DNA of 64,000 nt from Kutzneria buriramensis (GTDB taxonomy: Bacteria > Actinomycetota > Actinomycetes > Mycobacteriales > Pseudonocardiaceae). Position numbers and translations under genes: made by a program. Under the pieces are notes generated by a model. It made no database searches. It was not told the DNA's origin and saw nothing but the letters and a program-made list of their open reading frames with translations. Shown piece by piece: positions 34,170 through 42,831 of the stretch (positions are counted from its first letter, which is position 1; each line of letters opens with the position of its first letter). The stretch spans positions 1 through 64,000 of the forward strand of contig NZ_QUNO01000030.1 in assembly GCF_003387475.1 (NCBI RefSeq), in the 5' to 3' direction.

Positions 34170-35204
34170 CTATGCGATCGGTGACAGGTGCACGTCGTCG
34201 AGGGTGGCGACGAAGTCGGGGCCCAGGGCCGTCGACGGGGTGTGCGAGCCCGGCTCGGCCTCGCCGGCGATGAGCCGCACCGTGGCGCGGACCGCGGAGT
34301 CGGCGGTCAGCTGGTACGGGTTCGGGCCGGTCAGGGTCATCGACAGCTCCCGGCCGGCGGCGTTGCGGACCAGGCCCCACACCTCGCACGTGCTGCCGTC
34401 GCGGGTCCGCGAGCTGGGCCCGGGCAGCAGGCCGATGACCCGCTTGGTCACCTCTTGCGCGACGGCGGCCCGCATCAACGGCGCGAGCAGGCTCTGCGCG
34501 GTGGCGGCGAACTCCGGCACGACCGTGTAGGTGGTGATGGTGGGAATGCCGGTGGAACGAAAGGCGGTGCTCAGATCGCCCCACGGCACGGAGCCGACCC
34601 GCCGCGGACGTGAGGCGAACTCGACGGTGCGGCTGCGGTGCCCGACCGGCACGGTGACCAGCTCGCCGTCGATCCGCGCGCGGCCGCCGGTGGTGATGCC
34701 CTCGACGGTGGTCTTCATGGTGCCGGGGCTCATGCCGCCGCCGGCGAGGAACGCCAGCTCCAGTTCGACGGCGTCGGGGAGCTCCCGGGCCAGCCGGGCG
34801 GCGACGCCGTCGGTGGGCACGACGTCGAAGCCGGCTCCCGGCAGCAGCACGACACCGGCGCGACGAGCCTCGCCGTCGCGGGCGAAGATCCGTTCGAAGA
34901 CGTCGATCTCGCCGGTGATGTCGACGTAGTGGGTCTTGGTGGCCAGACAGGCGTCGACCATCGGCTCGGAGGTCTGCGAGAACGGGCCGGCGGCGTGCAC
35001 GACGGCGTCGACGTCGCCGAGGGCCTCGCACAGCCGGTCCTGGTCGTCCAGGCCGACGACCCGGTGCTCCAGCCCCAGCTCACGGGCGAGCGGCTCCAGC
35101 TTCTCGGCCGAGCGGCCGGCGAGCACGGGACGCTCGCCGCGGCCGGCGGCGAGCCGCGCGATGAGCCGACCGGTATAGCCGTTGGCGCCGTAGACCATCC
35201 ACAT
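34170..35204 (-). CDS. Saccharopine-dehydrogenase-like NAD(P)-binding protein
   Basis: 344 residues. N-terminal Rossmann motif VYGANGYTGRLIAR; then GRSAEKLEPLARELG, HAAGPFSQTSEP and YVDITGE, all typical of the saccharopine reductase-like / trans-acting enoyl reductase group. The activity is probably NADPH-dependent reduction of an unknown substrate. The start is ATG at 35204 (MWMVYGANG). It is a single gene on the minus strand. Confidence 0.8.
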   Translation of the reverse strand: MWMVYGANGYTGRLIARLAAGRGERPVLAGRSAEKLEPLARELGLEHRVVGLDDQDRLCEALGDVDAVVHAAGPFSQTSEPMVDACLATKTHYVDITGEIDVFERIFARDGEARRAGVVLLPGAGFDVVPTDGVAARLARELPDAVELELAFLAGGGMSPGTMKTTVEGITTGGRARIDGELVTVPVGHRSRTVEFASRPRRVGSVPWGDLSTAFRSTGIPTITTYTVVPEFAATAQSLLAPLMRAAVAQEVTKRVIGLLPGPSSRTRDGSTCEVWGLVRNAAGRELSMTLTGPNPYQLTADSAVRATVRLIAGEAEPGSHTPSTALGPDFVATLDDVHLSPIA

Positions 35205-35226
35205 GCCCCGAGTATGCCCAGCCGGA

Positions 35227-35261
35227 GCCGCCGTTGCTGCTCCCACCTCAACAACGGCGGC
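35227..35261 (-). terminator. Hairpin after M48 peptidase gene
   Basis: GCCGCCGTTG (35227-35236) with CAACGGCGGC (35252-35261), 15-base loop, between the M48 gene and the reductase gene on the same strand. No T tract. Confidence 0.45.
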
Positions 35262-35333
35262 CCGCAGCACCACTGTGCGCCGGGCGTCGTCGGCCTCACC
35301 AGGACAGATGGGGCAAGCCGGTCAGGAGATAGG

Positions 35334-36143
35334 TCAATCCTTGGGGCCGAACCAGCCGGTCATCCGCTCCGGGTCGAGCACGGCGTTGCGGCGCAACGAC
35401 ATCGGCGGGTGGCTGAACGCGCCCCACAGCCGCCGCAGCGGGTTGCGCACCCGCCACTTGGTGAACGCGTCCATCGCGGCGACACCGGACCGCTGCCCGG
35501 CGCAGCGGGACGCTATCCGGTCGCACTCCAACTCCCGCATCCAGGTGTACGTCACGGCCAGCGCGAGGGCGATTCCCGCCACACCCGCGGCGACCTGCCA
35601 CGGCAGCACCCAGAGCGACAGCGCGGAAATGGTCAGCAGGTACACGGCGACGACGGTCTGCCGCAGGGTGTCGTGCCGGGCGAGGTGGGCCAGCTCGTGT
35701 GCGACGACGAAAGTGGTTGCCAGCGGGATGCGGTCCAGCAACGTGTCGTTCAGCAGCACGACGCCGTGCCGGCCGGCCCGGTACGAGCTGCCGACCGATC
35801 GCGAGCCGACGCGGACCCGCACGTCCGGCACGCCGGCAAGCGCTATCCCGGCGGCGAGCTGGGGCGCCAGCAGCGCGGGCCGCAGCCGGGTCCGCCGCTG
35901 CAACTGGCGTAACCGGGTGACCCGGACCAGCACGGCGCCGGCCAGCACCGCCATCGGCACGTCGACGACGTAACCCAGCACCCGCAAGGCATCGTCGCCG
36001 GCGAGCAGCACCAGCACCAGCGCGCAGGCCAGGTAGCAGGCGCCGACCGTCAGCAGCCACCGGACGAGGTCTCGGTCCTTGGGCAGCACGGAGCCGACCA
36101 CCTGTTCGTCAGCCGGAACCGGCTGGCCCTCCACCGAAGACAC
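35334..36143 (-). CDS. M48-type membrane metallopeptidase
   Basis: 269 residues from GTG at 36143. Zinc motif HELAH (about residues 149-153), with the third-ligand Glu in WMRELECDRIA. TM segments at about 30-49, 55-75 and a pair at 160-200. This is the HtpX/M56-like arrangement with the active site facing the cytosol. It ends RRNAVLDPERMTGWFG. The start is uncertain; the frame is open to 36278, but the extra part looks unconserved. A similar mycobacterial peptidase pairs with a BlaI regulator; none is seen here. Confidence 0.78.
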   Translation of the reverse strand: MSSVEGQPVPADEQVVGSVLPKDRDLVRWLLTVGACYLACALVLVLLAGDDALRVLGYVVDVPMAVLAGAVLVRVTRLRQLQRRTRLRPALLAPQLAAGIALAGVPDVRVRVGSRSVGSSYRAGRHGVVLLNDTLLDRIPLATTFVVAHELAHLARHDTLRQTVVAVYLLTISALSLWVLPWQVAAGVAGIALALAVTYTWMRELECDRIASRCAGQRSGVAAMDAFTKWRVRNPLRRLWGAFSHPPMSLRRNAVLDPERMTGWFGPKD

Positions 36144-36767
36144 GAGCGCACTGTACTTCCGTTCGGTCCGCAGTGGACCTCCGAGGACAGACGTTATGAA
36201 GTCGATTCGCGACGGAGCGTGAACTATGCGCCACGACCGCACAAAACCGACACCGACCATCGTGGGCGCGCGGCCCACCGGGCATGACCTTCGACCGGCG
36301 ACTCTGTCAGGTCGCCGCCGGCCGTACGCGGCGACCCGTTGTCGGCGGCCGTGCTGATGTCATGACAGCCCTCCACGTCTGACCCGTCCGCCGCCGACCG
36401 AAGTTGATCGGGACACCCAACTGTTTCAACCGAAGCACCGCGTCGGCAACCGCTTGCCGCAGTCCGCTTCCGGCAGTTTTGCCGGCATTCGGCGTCACCA
36501 CCGGATGATTCGGGTCGAACGGGGCCGTTATCCGCCTCGTTCGAGCATGGTGGAGGTTCTACCCGGCCGGTCGTCACCGCGGCGTCACGGCGGCGTTCGC
36601 CAATGTGAACCCGCCCACCGTGCGATTCCGGACCTGGTCACGACGACACCACCGTCCACTGTGGACCGTCGTGGCTCCGGTTCGGACAGACGCCGACCAG
36701 CGGCGTGCTCGGTCGCATCGCAGGCTCCCTCGACGTCGGTCGGTCACCGAGAGTACCAGCGCGTGCG
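36144..36767. other. 624-base region without a confident gene
   Basis: It holds a 9-bp stem, GGTCGCCGC (36310-36318) with GCGGCGACC (36328-36336), and one copy of the CCACTGTGG 9-mer (36656-36664). A 64-codon frame on the minus strand (36307-36501, beginning VVTPNAGKTAGSGLRQAV) reads like a protein fragment but has mixed codon use; it may be a decayed gene. No terminator or promoter is clear. Confidence 0.4.
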
Positions 36768-37190
36768 TCACCAGTGATGACCCCCGCCACCCCCGGAGCC
36801 GCCGCAGCCGTAGCAGTACGTCGGATTTCCCGGCCCGATGACGATGACCGTGCCGGAAATGGTGATACGGGTGGGGTTCGTGGTCGTCGTGGTGGTGGTC
36901 GTGGCCGGCGGCGCGGTCGTCGTGATGCCGACCACGCGGCGAGTGGTGGTGCTGGGCGGCGCGACGGTCGTGGCGGTGGTCGGCGACTCGACCGTCGTGG
37001 TCGACGTCGGCGTGTCCACCCCCCGGTACGGCTGCGGTACCGGTTCCGGGGTCGCGGCCGGGGCGCTCGCCGAGTGCGGGCCGAAGCCGATCAGCGCCGC
37101 CAGGATGAGCAGCACTCCCAGCGCGGCGAGGGCGAACACGTACCAGGGCGGCCGACTCCCGGGACCCGCCATTCGGCCGTCTCCACTCAT
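36768..37190 (-). CDS. Membrane-anchored Thr/Pro-rich protein
   Basis: 140 residues. A single TM segment (about 16-36, WYVFALAALGVLLILAALIG) follows a short cytoplasmic N-terminus, so the rest is outside. The external part is rich in Thr (TTTAPPATTTTTTTT) and ends in GGSGGGGGHHW, a possible metal-binding tail, with two Cys in TYCYGCG. The ATG at 37190 has a GGGGG ribosome site. The function is unknown; it may be a cell-wall-spanning protein. Divergent from the secreted peptidase gene. Confidence 0.65.
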   Translation of the reverse strand: MSGDGRMAGPGSRPPWYVFALAALGVLLILAALIGFGPHSASAPAATPEPVPQPYRGVDTPTSTTTVESPTTATTVAPPSTTTRRVVGITTTAPPATTTTTTTTNPTRITISGTVIVIGPGNPTYCYGCGGSGGGGGHHW

Positions 37191-37226
37191 CCGAACCCCC
37201 TTGACCGATCGAGTGCGCAGAGGCTA

Positions 37227-37265
37227 GTTCGGAAGCTTGATCGGCTCAACCCCCTTGATCCGAAC
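37227..37265. promoter_or_regulatory. Spaced inverted repeat between divergent genes
   Basis: GTTCGGA (37227-37233) and TCCGAAC (37259-37265), 25 bases apart, upstream of both the TM protein and the secreted peptidase. A possible operator, weak evidence. Confidence 0.25.
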
Positions 37266-37409
37266 GGCAGATCCACTGTGGAGGCGAGCACCGCTCGATG
37301 ATTCCCGTTGGGGTGCGGAACGTTTGCGATCCGGTAACGCCGGGTGGGGCAACGGGCTCACGACGTTCAGCGGACGCGACGGCCCTCCCCCCGTTCGAGA
37401 ATTGCGACC

Positions 37410-38891
37410 GTGAAACGTCTTGTCCTGGCCATGGTGACGCTGCTGGCCGCGACCGTCCTCGCTCCTGCCGCCCGAGCCGAGTCCGCGCCCGTCGCCTGGG
37501 GCCCGTGCCACGACTTCATCCTGATCATCTCCGGGGCCAAGTGCGGCCTGCTCACGGTGCCGCTGGACCACGGCGACCCCACCGGTCCCACCGTTCAGCT
37601 CGCGCTCGCCCGCGTGCTGCACAAGGTGCCGGACAGCCAGTACCAAGGACTGCTCATCACGGCGCCGGGCGGCCCCGGCGGCTCCGGGCTGGACCTCGCC
37701 GCGACCGGCGCGCGGCTGCCCAACCACGCCGGCGACGCGTACGACTGGATCGGCTTCGATCCGCGCGGAGTCGGCTCCAGCGTGCCGAAACTCACGTGCC
37801 AGGCCGACTACATGGATTTCAACCGGCCGTCGTACCTGCCGCTCAACGCCACCCAGACGCAGGCGTGGCTGGACCGCGCGCAGACCTACGCCGACGCCTG
37901 TGCGGCCGCGAATCCCGCGCTGATCCAGCACATGCGGACCGAGGACACGGCGCGTGACATGGACAGCATCCGAGCGGCCCTCGGTGGCGCGACCACCAGC
38001 CTGTACGGCTTCTCGTACGGCACATACCTCGCACAGGTGTACAGCAGCCTGTTCCCGCAACGGGTGCGGCGCATGGTGCTGGACAGCTCGGTCGACCCGC
38101 GCGGCGTCTTCTACCAGGACAACCTCGACCAAGATCTCGCTTTCGACCGGAACCTCCGGCTGTGGTTCGGCTGGCTGGCCGAGCACGACGCCGTCTACCA
38201 CCTCGGCGCGACGGACAAGGCCGTCGAGAAGGTTTTCAACGACCAGCTCCTGAAAACCGCGCAGGCGCCGGCCGGCGGCGTGATCGGGCCGGACGAGCTG
38301 ATGGACGTGGTGCAGCAGTCGGCCTACTACCAGCTGAGCTGGCTGACGCTGGGCAACGCGCTGTCGAAGTTCGTCAACCAGGGCGACTGGCAGACGATGA
38401 AGTCCCTGTTCGCCTCGATCGACGGCGTCGGCGACGACAACGGCTACGCGGTGTACCTGGCGGTGCAGTGCACCGACGTGCAGTGGCCGACCAGTTGGCA
38501 GCAGTGGCAGTCCGACGCGTGGCAGACCTTCAAGCAGGCGCCGTACTTCGCGTGGGGCAACGCGTGGCTGAACGCACCGTGTGTGTTCTGGCACGCCAAG
38601 GCCGGCAAGCCCGTGCCGGTGGACGGGCGGCGCGTCGGCGGGGTGCTCATGATCGACGAGACGCTGGACGCGGCGACGCCCTTCACCGGCAGCCTCGAGG
38701 TGCGCCGGCGCTACCCCGGGGCGTCGTTGATCGCGGAGCCCGGCGGCACCTCGCACGCCGTCACGCCGCGTGGCGATGCCTGTGTGGACAACCGGATCGC
38801 CGCCTACCTCGGCACCGGCGCGCTGCCGCCGCGCAAGCACGGTGACGGACCCGACCTGGCATGCCAACCCTTGCCCCGACCGGTGCCGTGA
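37410..38891 (+). CDS. Secreted tripeptidyl aminopeptidase-like hydrolase (S33)
   Basis: 493 residues. N-terminal signal peptide (KRLVLAMVTLLAATVLAPAARA, cleavage after about residue 22). Oxyanion GGPGGSG; nucleophile Ser in YGFSYGTYLAQ; Asp in IDETLDAATP; His in GGTSHAV. The C-terminal TAP-like domain is typical of Streptomyces Tap/SlpD. It removes tripeptides or single residues from peptides outside the cell. GTG at 37410; the upstream open frame is not used, because the signal peptide begins here. Confidence 0.88.
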   Translation: MKRLVLAMVTLLAATVLAPAARAESAPVAWGPCHDFILIISGAKCGLLTVPLDHGDPTGPTVQLALARVLHKVPDSQYQGLLITAPGGPGGSGLDLAATGARLPNHAGDAYDWIGFDPRGVGSSVPKLTCQADYMDFNRPSYLPLNATQTQAWLDRAQTYADACAAANPALIQHMRTEDTARDMDSIRAALGGATTSLYGFSYGTYLAQVYSSLFPQRVRRMVLDSSVDPRGVFYQDNLDQDLAFDRNLRLWFGWLAEHDAVYHLGATDKAVEKVFNDQLLKTAQAPAGGVIGPDELMDVVQQSAYYQLSWLTLGNALSKFVNQGDWQTMKSLFASIDGVGDDNGYAVYLAVQCTDVQWPTSWQQWQSDAWQTFKQAPYFAWGNAWLNAPCVFWHAKAGKPVPVDGRRVGGVLMIDETLDAATPFTGSLEVRRRYPGASLIAEPGGTSHAVTPRGDACVDNRIAAYLGTGALPPRKHGDGPDLACQPLPRPVP

Positions 38892-38966
38892 CAAGCGGGT
38901 GACCGGTGCGTGTCGGTTGGTCGAATGCCGGCACGCCCGGTCAGGGCCATGAGGTATCTTGAATTC

Positions 38967-40250
38967 ATGATGAAGCTCGCTTCGCGCATTACGTCGTGGT
39001 TCGTGCGCAGGCAGATCGCGAAGACGGGGCAGGACGGATTCAATCTGTCGCGTATCCCCTTCATTCCCGATTCCGCGCTCATGCCGCTGGCGCGCGAGGG
39101 CGTGCACCCGGTCGACGACATGCGCCGGGTGCGCGAGTCCGAGCCGGTCACACGGTTGAAGCTGCCGCTGGGCTTCCGCGCCTGGCTGGTCACCGGCTAC
39201 GAGGAGTCCCGAGCCGTGCTCGGCTCCGTCGACAACTTCAGCAACGACTTCGCCAATCTCGCCGGCAATTTCGGCATCACCGCCGAGCAGAATCCGGGTG
39301 GCCTCGGTTTCTCCGACCCGCCGCTGCACACGAAGCTCCGTAAGGTGCTCACGCCGGAATTCACGATCCGCCGGCTGAGCCGGCTCACGCCGCGGATCGA
39401 GACCATCGTCGCCGACGCGCTGGACAGCATCGAGGCCAGCGCCGAGGACGGCCCGGTGGACCTGATGCAGACCTTCGCGCTGCCGATTCCGTGCCTGACG
39501 ATCTGCGAGCTGCTGGGCGTGGACTACGAGGACCGCGACGACTTCCAGCGCCTGGGCGCGGCCCGCTTCGACCTGTTCGGCGGCGCGAGCGCGTCGCTCG
39601 GCGCGATCTCCGAGTCGCTGGTGTACCTGCGCGGCGTGGTGGCCAAGCAGCGCAAGAATCCCGGCGACGACCTGTTGGGCCAGATCATCAAGGAGCACGG
39701 CGACACCATCGACGACGAGGAACTGGCCAGCATCGCCGACGGCCTGCTCACCGGCGGCTTCGAGACCACCACGTCGATGCTGGCTCTGGGCACCATCGTG
39801 CTGCTCCAGGACCCGGCGGCGTTCGAGCGGCTGCGCACCGACGACGACGCGATCAACGCGTTCGTCGAGGAGCTGCTGCGGCTGCTGACCGTGGTGCAGG
39901 TGGCGTTCCCGCGCTTCGCCCGGAAGGACATGGTGCTGGGCGGACAGGAGATCAAGGCCGGCGACGTGGTGATCTGCTCGCTGTCCGGGGCGAACCGGGA
40001 CGCGGTGCTCGGCCCGGACATGGAGGACTTCGACCCGGACCGGCCGACCTCGTCCTCGCACCTGGCGTTCGGGCACGGCATCCACCGCTGCATCGGCGCC
40101 GAGCTGGCCAAGATGGAGCTGCGCATCGCCTATCCCGCGCTGGTGCGGCGGTTCCCGAAGCTGCGGCTGGCCGTCAGCCCCGAGGAGCTGGCGTACCGGC
40201 AGGTGTCCATTGTGTACGGTGTGGATTCGCTGCCGGTGCTGGTGGACTGA
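38967..40250 (+). CDS. Cytochrome P450
   Basis: 427 residues. The I-helix LLTGGFETTTSML has the usual Glu-Thr pair; K-helix EELLR; heme loop FGHGIHRCIGAELAK with the ligand at about Cys375. It has an N-terminal extension (MKLASRITSWFVRRQI) that is amphipathic, perhaps membrane-associating. ATG at 38967 or 38970; an in-frame ATG at 38949 is possible. The gene converges on, and overlaps by 77 bases, a 3Fe-4S ferredoxin gene that is a plausible electron donor. Confidence 0.9.
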   Translation: MMKLASRITSWFVRRQIAKTGQDGFNLSRIPFIPDSALMPLAREGVHPVDDMRRVRESEPVTRLKLPLGFRAWLVTGYEESRAVLGSVDNFSNDFANLAGNFGITAEQNPGGLGFSDPPLHTKLRKVLTPEFTIRRLSRLTPRIETIVADALDSIEASAEDGPVDLMQTFALPIPCLTICELLGVDYEDRDDFQRLGAARFDLFGGASASLGAISESLVYLRGVVAKQRKNPGDDLLGQIIKEHGDTIDDEELASIADGLLTGGFETTTSMLALGTIVLLQDPAAFERLRTDDDAINAFVEELLRLLTVVQVAFPRFARKDMVLGGQEIKAGDVVICSLSGANRDAVLGPDMEDFDPDRPTSSSHLAFGHGIHRCIGAELAKMELRIAYPALVRRFPKLRLAVSPEELAYRQVSIVYGVDSLPVLVD

Positions 40251-40443
40251 CGGCTCGGAGGCTTATCGCGAGGCGGGGGCACAGGCGTGCCGCCCGCCTC
40301 GCGTGTTCTTCGAGGTGCTGCGGCACGTGTTTGTCGGCGATCAGCGGATAGCCCCAGGGATCGGTGGCCACCAGTTCCGGCAACAGTTCCGCGCACATTC
40401 CGCGCCCGTCGCAGGCCGTCCAGTCGATGTGCAGTTCGCTCAC
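40174..40443 (-). CDS. 3Fe-4S ferredoxin
   Basis: 89 residues. Cluster ligands Cys11 and Cys17 (CDGRGMC) and Cys55 (LCPRLAISL), spaced as in P450-type 3Fe-4S ferredoxins. The core ends near residue 62, the usual length; the remaining 27 residues are Pro/Arg-rich and antisense to the end of the P450 gene. GTG at 40443 overlaps the stop of the NuoF-like gene (GTGA). It is the last gene of the redox operon; it may feed the P450 or link the NuoF-like protein to the membrane protein. Confidence 0.82.
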   Translation of the reverse strand: MSELHIDWTACDGRGMCAELLPELVATDPWGYPLIADKHVPQHLEEHARRAARLCPRLAISLRAVSPPAPAANPHRTQWTPAGTPAPRG

Positions 40444-41456
40444 CGCAACCACTCCTCCTCGAACGCGTCGATACTGCTGCGGACGAGCCGGGCGACGCCG
40501 TCCGGGTGGTGGCACGCGCCGCGGCCGTCCACCAGGCCGGCGAGTCGCGCCGCCTGCGGCAGATTCCGCTGCGCGACCGCGTCGGCAAGCGCCGGCAGGC
40601 CGAATCGGCAGGGGCCGCACTGTTTTGTGCTCTGTGACGCCAGGTAGCGGACGATCCCGGCGGTCTTCTGGAGCCCGCTCTCGTTGCCGTGCAAGGCGAT
40701 CGCCACACCGGCGCCGGGGTCGGCGATGACGTCGTCCGGCTTCAGCCAGGTGCCGTGGTAGCCGCCGACGAGCACCGCCCTGGTCGGCTCGATGCCGCCG
40801 GCGAGGTCGAGAAGTCGGTGCACGGCAACGGTTCGGTCCACCTCGTACACGCCGGGTCGTCGCACGGCGCCGGAGATCGTCGCCAGGAACGTGTCGTGCT
40901 GACGGAACCACCTCGGGCCGTAGCGGGCGATCTGCGCGATGCGGGCCAGGGTCTCGACGTTCTGCACCAGCATGTCGTCCCGGGAGGCGTCCCGGGGTCT
41001 GGGTTTGCGCCCCTCGACGGCGGCCATCACCGCGGAGGACTCCCCCGCCGTGAACGTGTCCGGCGCCTCGACGTAGACGATCGGGAACCGGTCGGATTTG
41101 CGTTGCGGGACAACCGTGCCCTTCGGTCCGTACAGGTAGACCTTGCTGGCGCCGACGGCCTCGGCGGCCAGTTGCAGGCCGTCCAGCACGAGGTGCGGGC
41201 AGTGCGCGAACAGCACTTTGTCCTTGTTGCTGGCCGGTTCGCCCTCGGCGGCGTTGGCGATCACCACCGGACGGTCGGTGACCGAGGTGCGGGCGAGTTT
41301 GCGCCAGGTCGGGAAGTTCGCGCCGCCGCGGCCGGTGAGGCCGGCTTCTTGGAGTGCGCCGATGAGCGCGCCGGGCGTGCGCTGCCAGGGCAGCGGGCCG
41401 TTGCGGGCGATGTGCTCGTCCTCGTCCCGCGCGGCGGCGTCGAGCAGCGGCCTCAT
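40440..41456 (-). CDS. NuoF-like flavin/iron-sulfur oxidoreductase
   Basis: 338 residues. The FMN/NADH region of the Nqo1/NuoF family is recognisable: GLTGRGGANFPTWRK, ANAAEGEPASNKDK, ETLARIAQIARYGP; then an SLBB-type segment (ISGAVRRPGVYEVD) and an Fe-S region. The family's usual CGxCxPCR is shortened to CGPCR, with another Cys in GACHHPDG, so the cluster site is unusual. It probably oxidises NAD(P)H and passes electrons to the neighbouring ferredoxin or membrane protein. Overlaps both neighbours by four bases. Confidence 0.78.
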   Translation of the reverse strand: MRPLLDAAARDEDEHIARNGPLPWQRTPGALIGALQEAGLTGRGGANFPTWRKLARTSVTDRPVVIANAAEGEPASNKDKVLFAHCPHLVLDGLQLAAEAVGASKVYLYGPKGTVVPQRKSDRFPIVYVEAPDTFTAGESSAVMAAVEGRKPRPRDASRDDMLVQNVETLARIAQIARYGPRWFRQHDTFLATISGAVRRPGVYEVDRTVAVHRLLDLAGGIEPTRAVLVGGYHGTWLKPDDVIADPGAGVAIALHGNESGLQKTAGIVRYLASQSTKQCGPCRFGLPALADAVAQRNLPQAARLAGLVDGRGACHHPDGVARLVRSSIDAFEEEWLR

Positions 41457-41959
41457 GTGACGAACCTCCAGGTTGCGGTGGCGGCGACGGCGGTGGCGCA
41501 GGCGATGGCCAGCGCGCCCATCCAGACCTGGGCGGCGTCGGTGCCGGTGCCCAGGCCGTGCGCGAGGGCGATCGGCCAGAGGGCGTAGGAGGCCCAGTGC
41601 ACGGCCTTCCAGGCGCGCAGGCCGAGCCGCGCCCGGTTCAGGCTGGTGATCATGATCAGCAGGAGCAGGTCGAACGCGAGTGTGCCGAGGCCGAGCCAGA
41701 ACGGCCGGTAGGAGCCGACGAACGGGACCACCAGGTCGATCGGGTTCAGGTTGGCGTAGGTGTCGAACAGCAGCGTCGACACATGCACGACCACCAGGCC
41801 GAGGCCGATCAGGCTGGCGTTGCGGTGCACGGTGGCGATCGCGAACCGGGGCAGGCCGGCCAGGGGTTTCCCTTGCCTGGTGGCGATGCCCAGCATCACC
41901 GACAGCGTCAGCATGAACAGCGCCATCACGCCGGCGCCGCGCGCGATGTACCAGATCAC
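41453..41959 (-). CDS. Ferric-reductase-like transmembrane protein
   Basis: 168 residues, about five TM segments. Four histidines on two helices are spaced as b-heme ligands: His45 and His59, His121 and His134. It probably carries electrons across the membrane from cytosolic donors. It resembles the FRD/MsrQ-type membrane domain without a flavin domain; the NuoF-like protein and an ApbE-made flavoprotein could replace that. GTG at 41959 overlaps the apbE stop (GTGA). Confidence 0.78.
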   Translation of the reverse strand: MIWYIARGAGVMALFMLTLSVMLGIATRQGKPLAGLPRFAIATVHRNASLIGLGLVVVHVSTLLFDTYANLNPIDLVVPFVGSYRPFWLGLGTLAFDLLLLIMITSLNRARLGLRAWKAVHWASYALWPIALAHGLGTGTDAAQVWMGALAIACATAVAATATWRFVT

Positions 41960-42831
41960 GGCCAACCGCCCAGCGTCCGGACGGATCCGTCGGCGGCGAC
42001 CAGCCTGGCCGGGACGTTGCGCTCCCGGAGCATGGGGACGGCATCGTCGCCGCGTACCAGGGCGGCGGTGGTCAGGGTGTTCGCGTCGGTGCAGTGGTCG
42101 GCGACCACCGTGACGCTGCGCCAGGTTCGCTGCGCGGGCAGGCACGTTCGCGGGTCGAGGATGTGGTGCAGCACGCGGTCGCCGCGCCGCCACTGGCGGC
42201 TTCGGGTGCTGGAGGTGGCGATCGCCCTGCCGGCCGGCATCTTCAGCACGCAGGACGGGTCGTCCGGCTGGTCCTGCACGAGGACCTGCCAGCCCCGGGC
42301 CGGCGCGGGGCCGGCGGTGGCGATGTCGCCGCCGAGGCTGACCAGCACGCCGGTGTCGAGGGCGTCGGCGACCAGCCGAGCGCAGCAGTCCGCCGCGAAG
42401 GCCTTCGCCGTCGCGCCGAGATCCAAGACGACACCCTTGGGTATGGTCAAGGTGTTGCCGGTCAACTTGACGCTGCGCCAGCCTTTTATCGTCACCTGAA
42501 TTGCCGTGCCGTCAACGTCTATTGTGGACAGGTCGCGGTCGTAGCCCAGCGCGCAGAGCGCGCTGCCGACGGTCGGGTCGACGTCGCCGCCGCTGTCCTC
42601 CGCGGCCCTCAACGCCACCTCGACCAGCGTCGCCAGCAGCGGGCTGACCCGCACCGGACCGCTGCTGCGGCCGACCGCCACCAGCTCCGAGTCGGGGCGG
42701 AACCGACTGCACGCCAGGTCGATCTCGGCCAGCATCGACTCGACCAGCACGCGGGCGGTCGGCAGTGCGCTCGGCTCCGTGACGACGAGGCGGGCCGTGG
42801 TGCTCCAGACCGGCCACTCCTCGGCGTTCAC
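41956..42831 (-). CDS. apbE: FAD:protein FMN transferase
   Basis: 291 residues. ApbE motifs: DVDPTVGSAL, DLGATAKAFAAD, LVSLGGDIAT and HILDPRT. It attaches FMN to Ser/Thr of target proteins using FAD and Mg. No signal peptide is seen, so it may act in the cytosol or be exported in another way. No FMN-binding-domain target lies beside it; the only candidate in the operon is the 63-aa membrane peptide directly upstream. GTG at 42831 overlaps that gene's stop. Confidence 0.85.
   Translation of the reverse strand: MNAEEWPVWSTTARLVVTEPSALPTARVLVESMLAEIDLACSRFRPDSELVAVGRSSGPVRVSPLLATLVEVALRAAEDSGGDVDPTVGSALCALGYDRDLSTIDVDGTAIQVTIKGWRSVKLTGNTLTIPKGVVLDLGATAKAFAADCCARLVADALDTGVLVSLGGDIATAGPAPARGWQVLVQDQPDDPSCVLKMPAGRAIATSSTRSRQWRRGDRVLHHILDPRTCLPAQRTWRSVTVVADHCTDANTLTTAALVRGDDAVPMLRERNVPARLVAADGSVRTLGGWP

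Noticed and set aside
36454-36777. 107-residue plus frame in the gene-poor gap
   Set aside because: Low-complexity Arg/Ser composition, no ribosome site, overlaps a better minus-strand fragment.
37224-40085. 953-codon minus-strand open frame
   Set aside because: Antisense to the secreted peptidase and P450, both well-defined by motifs; no domain seen in it.
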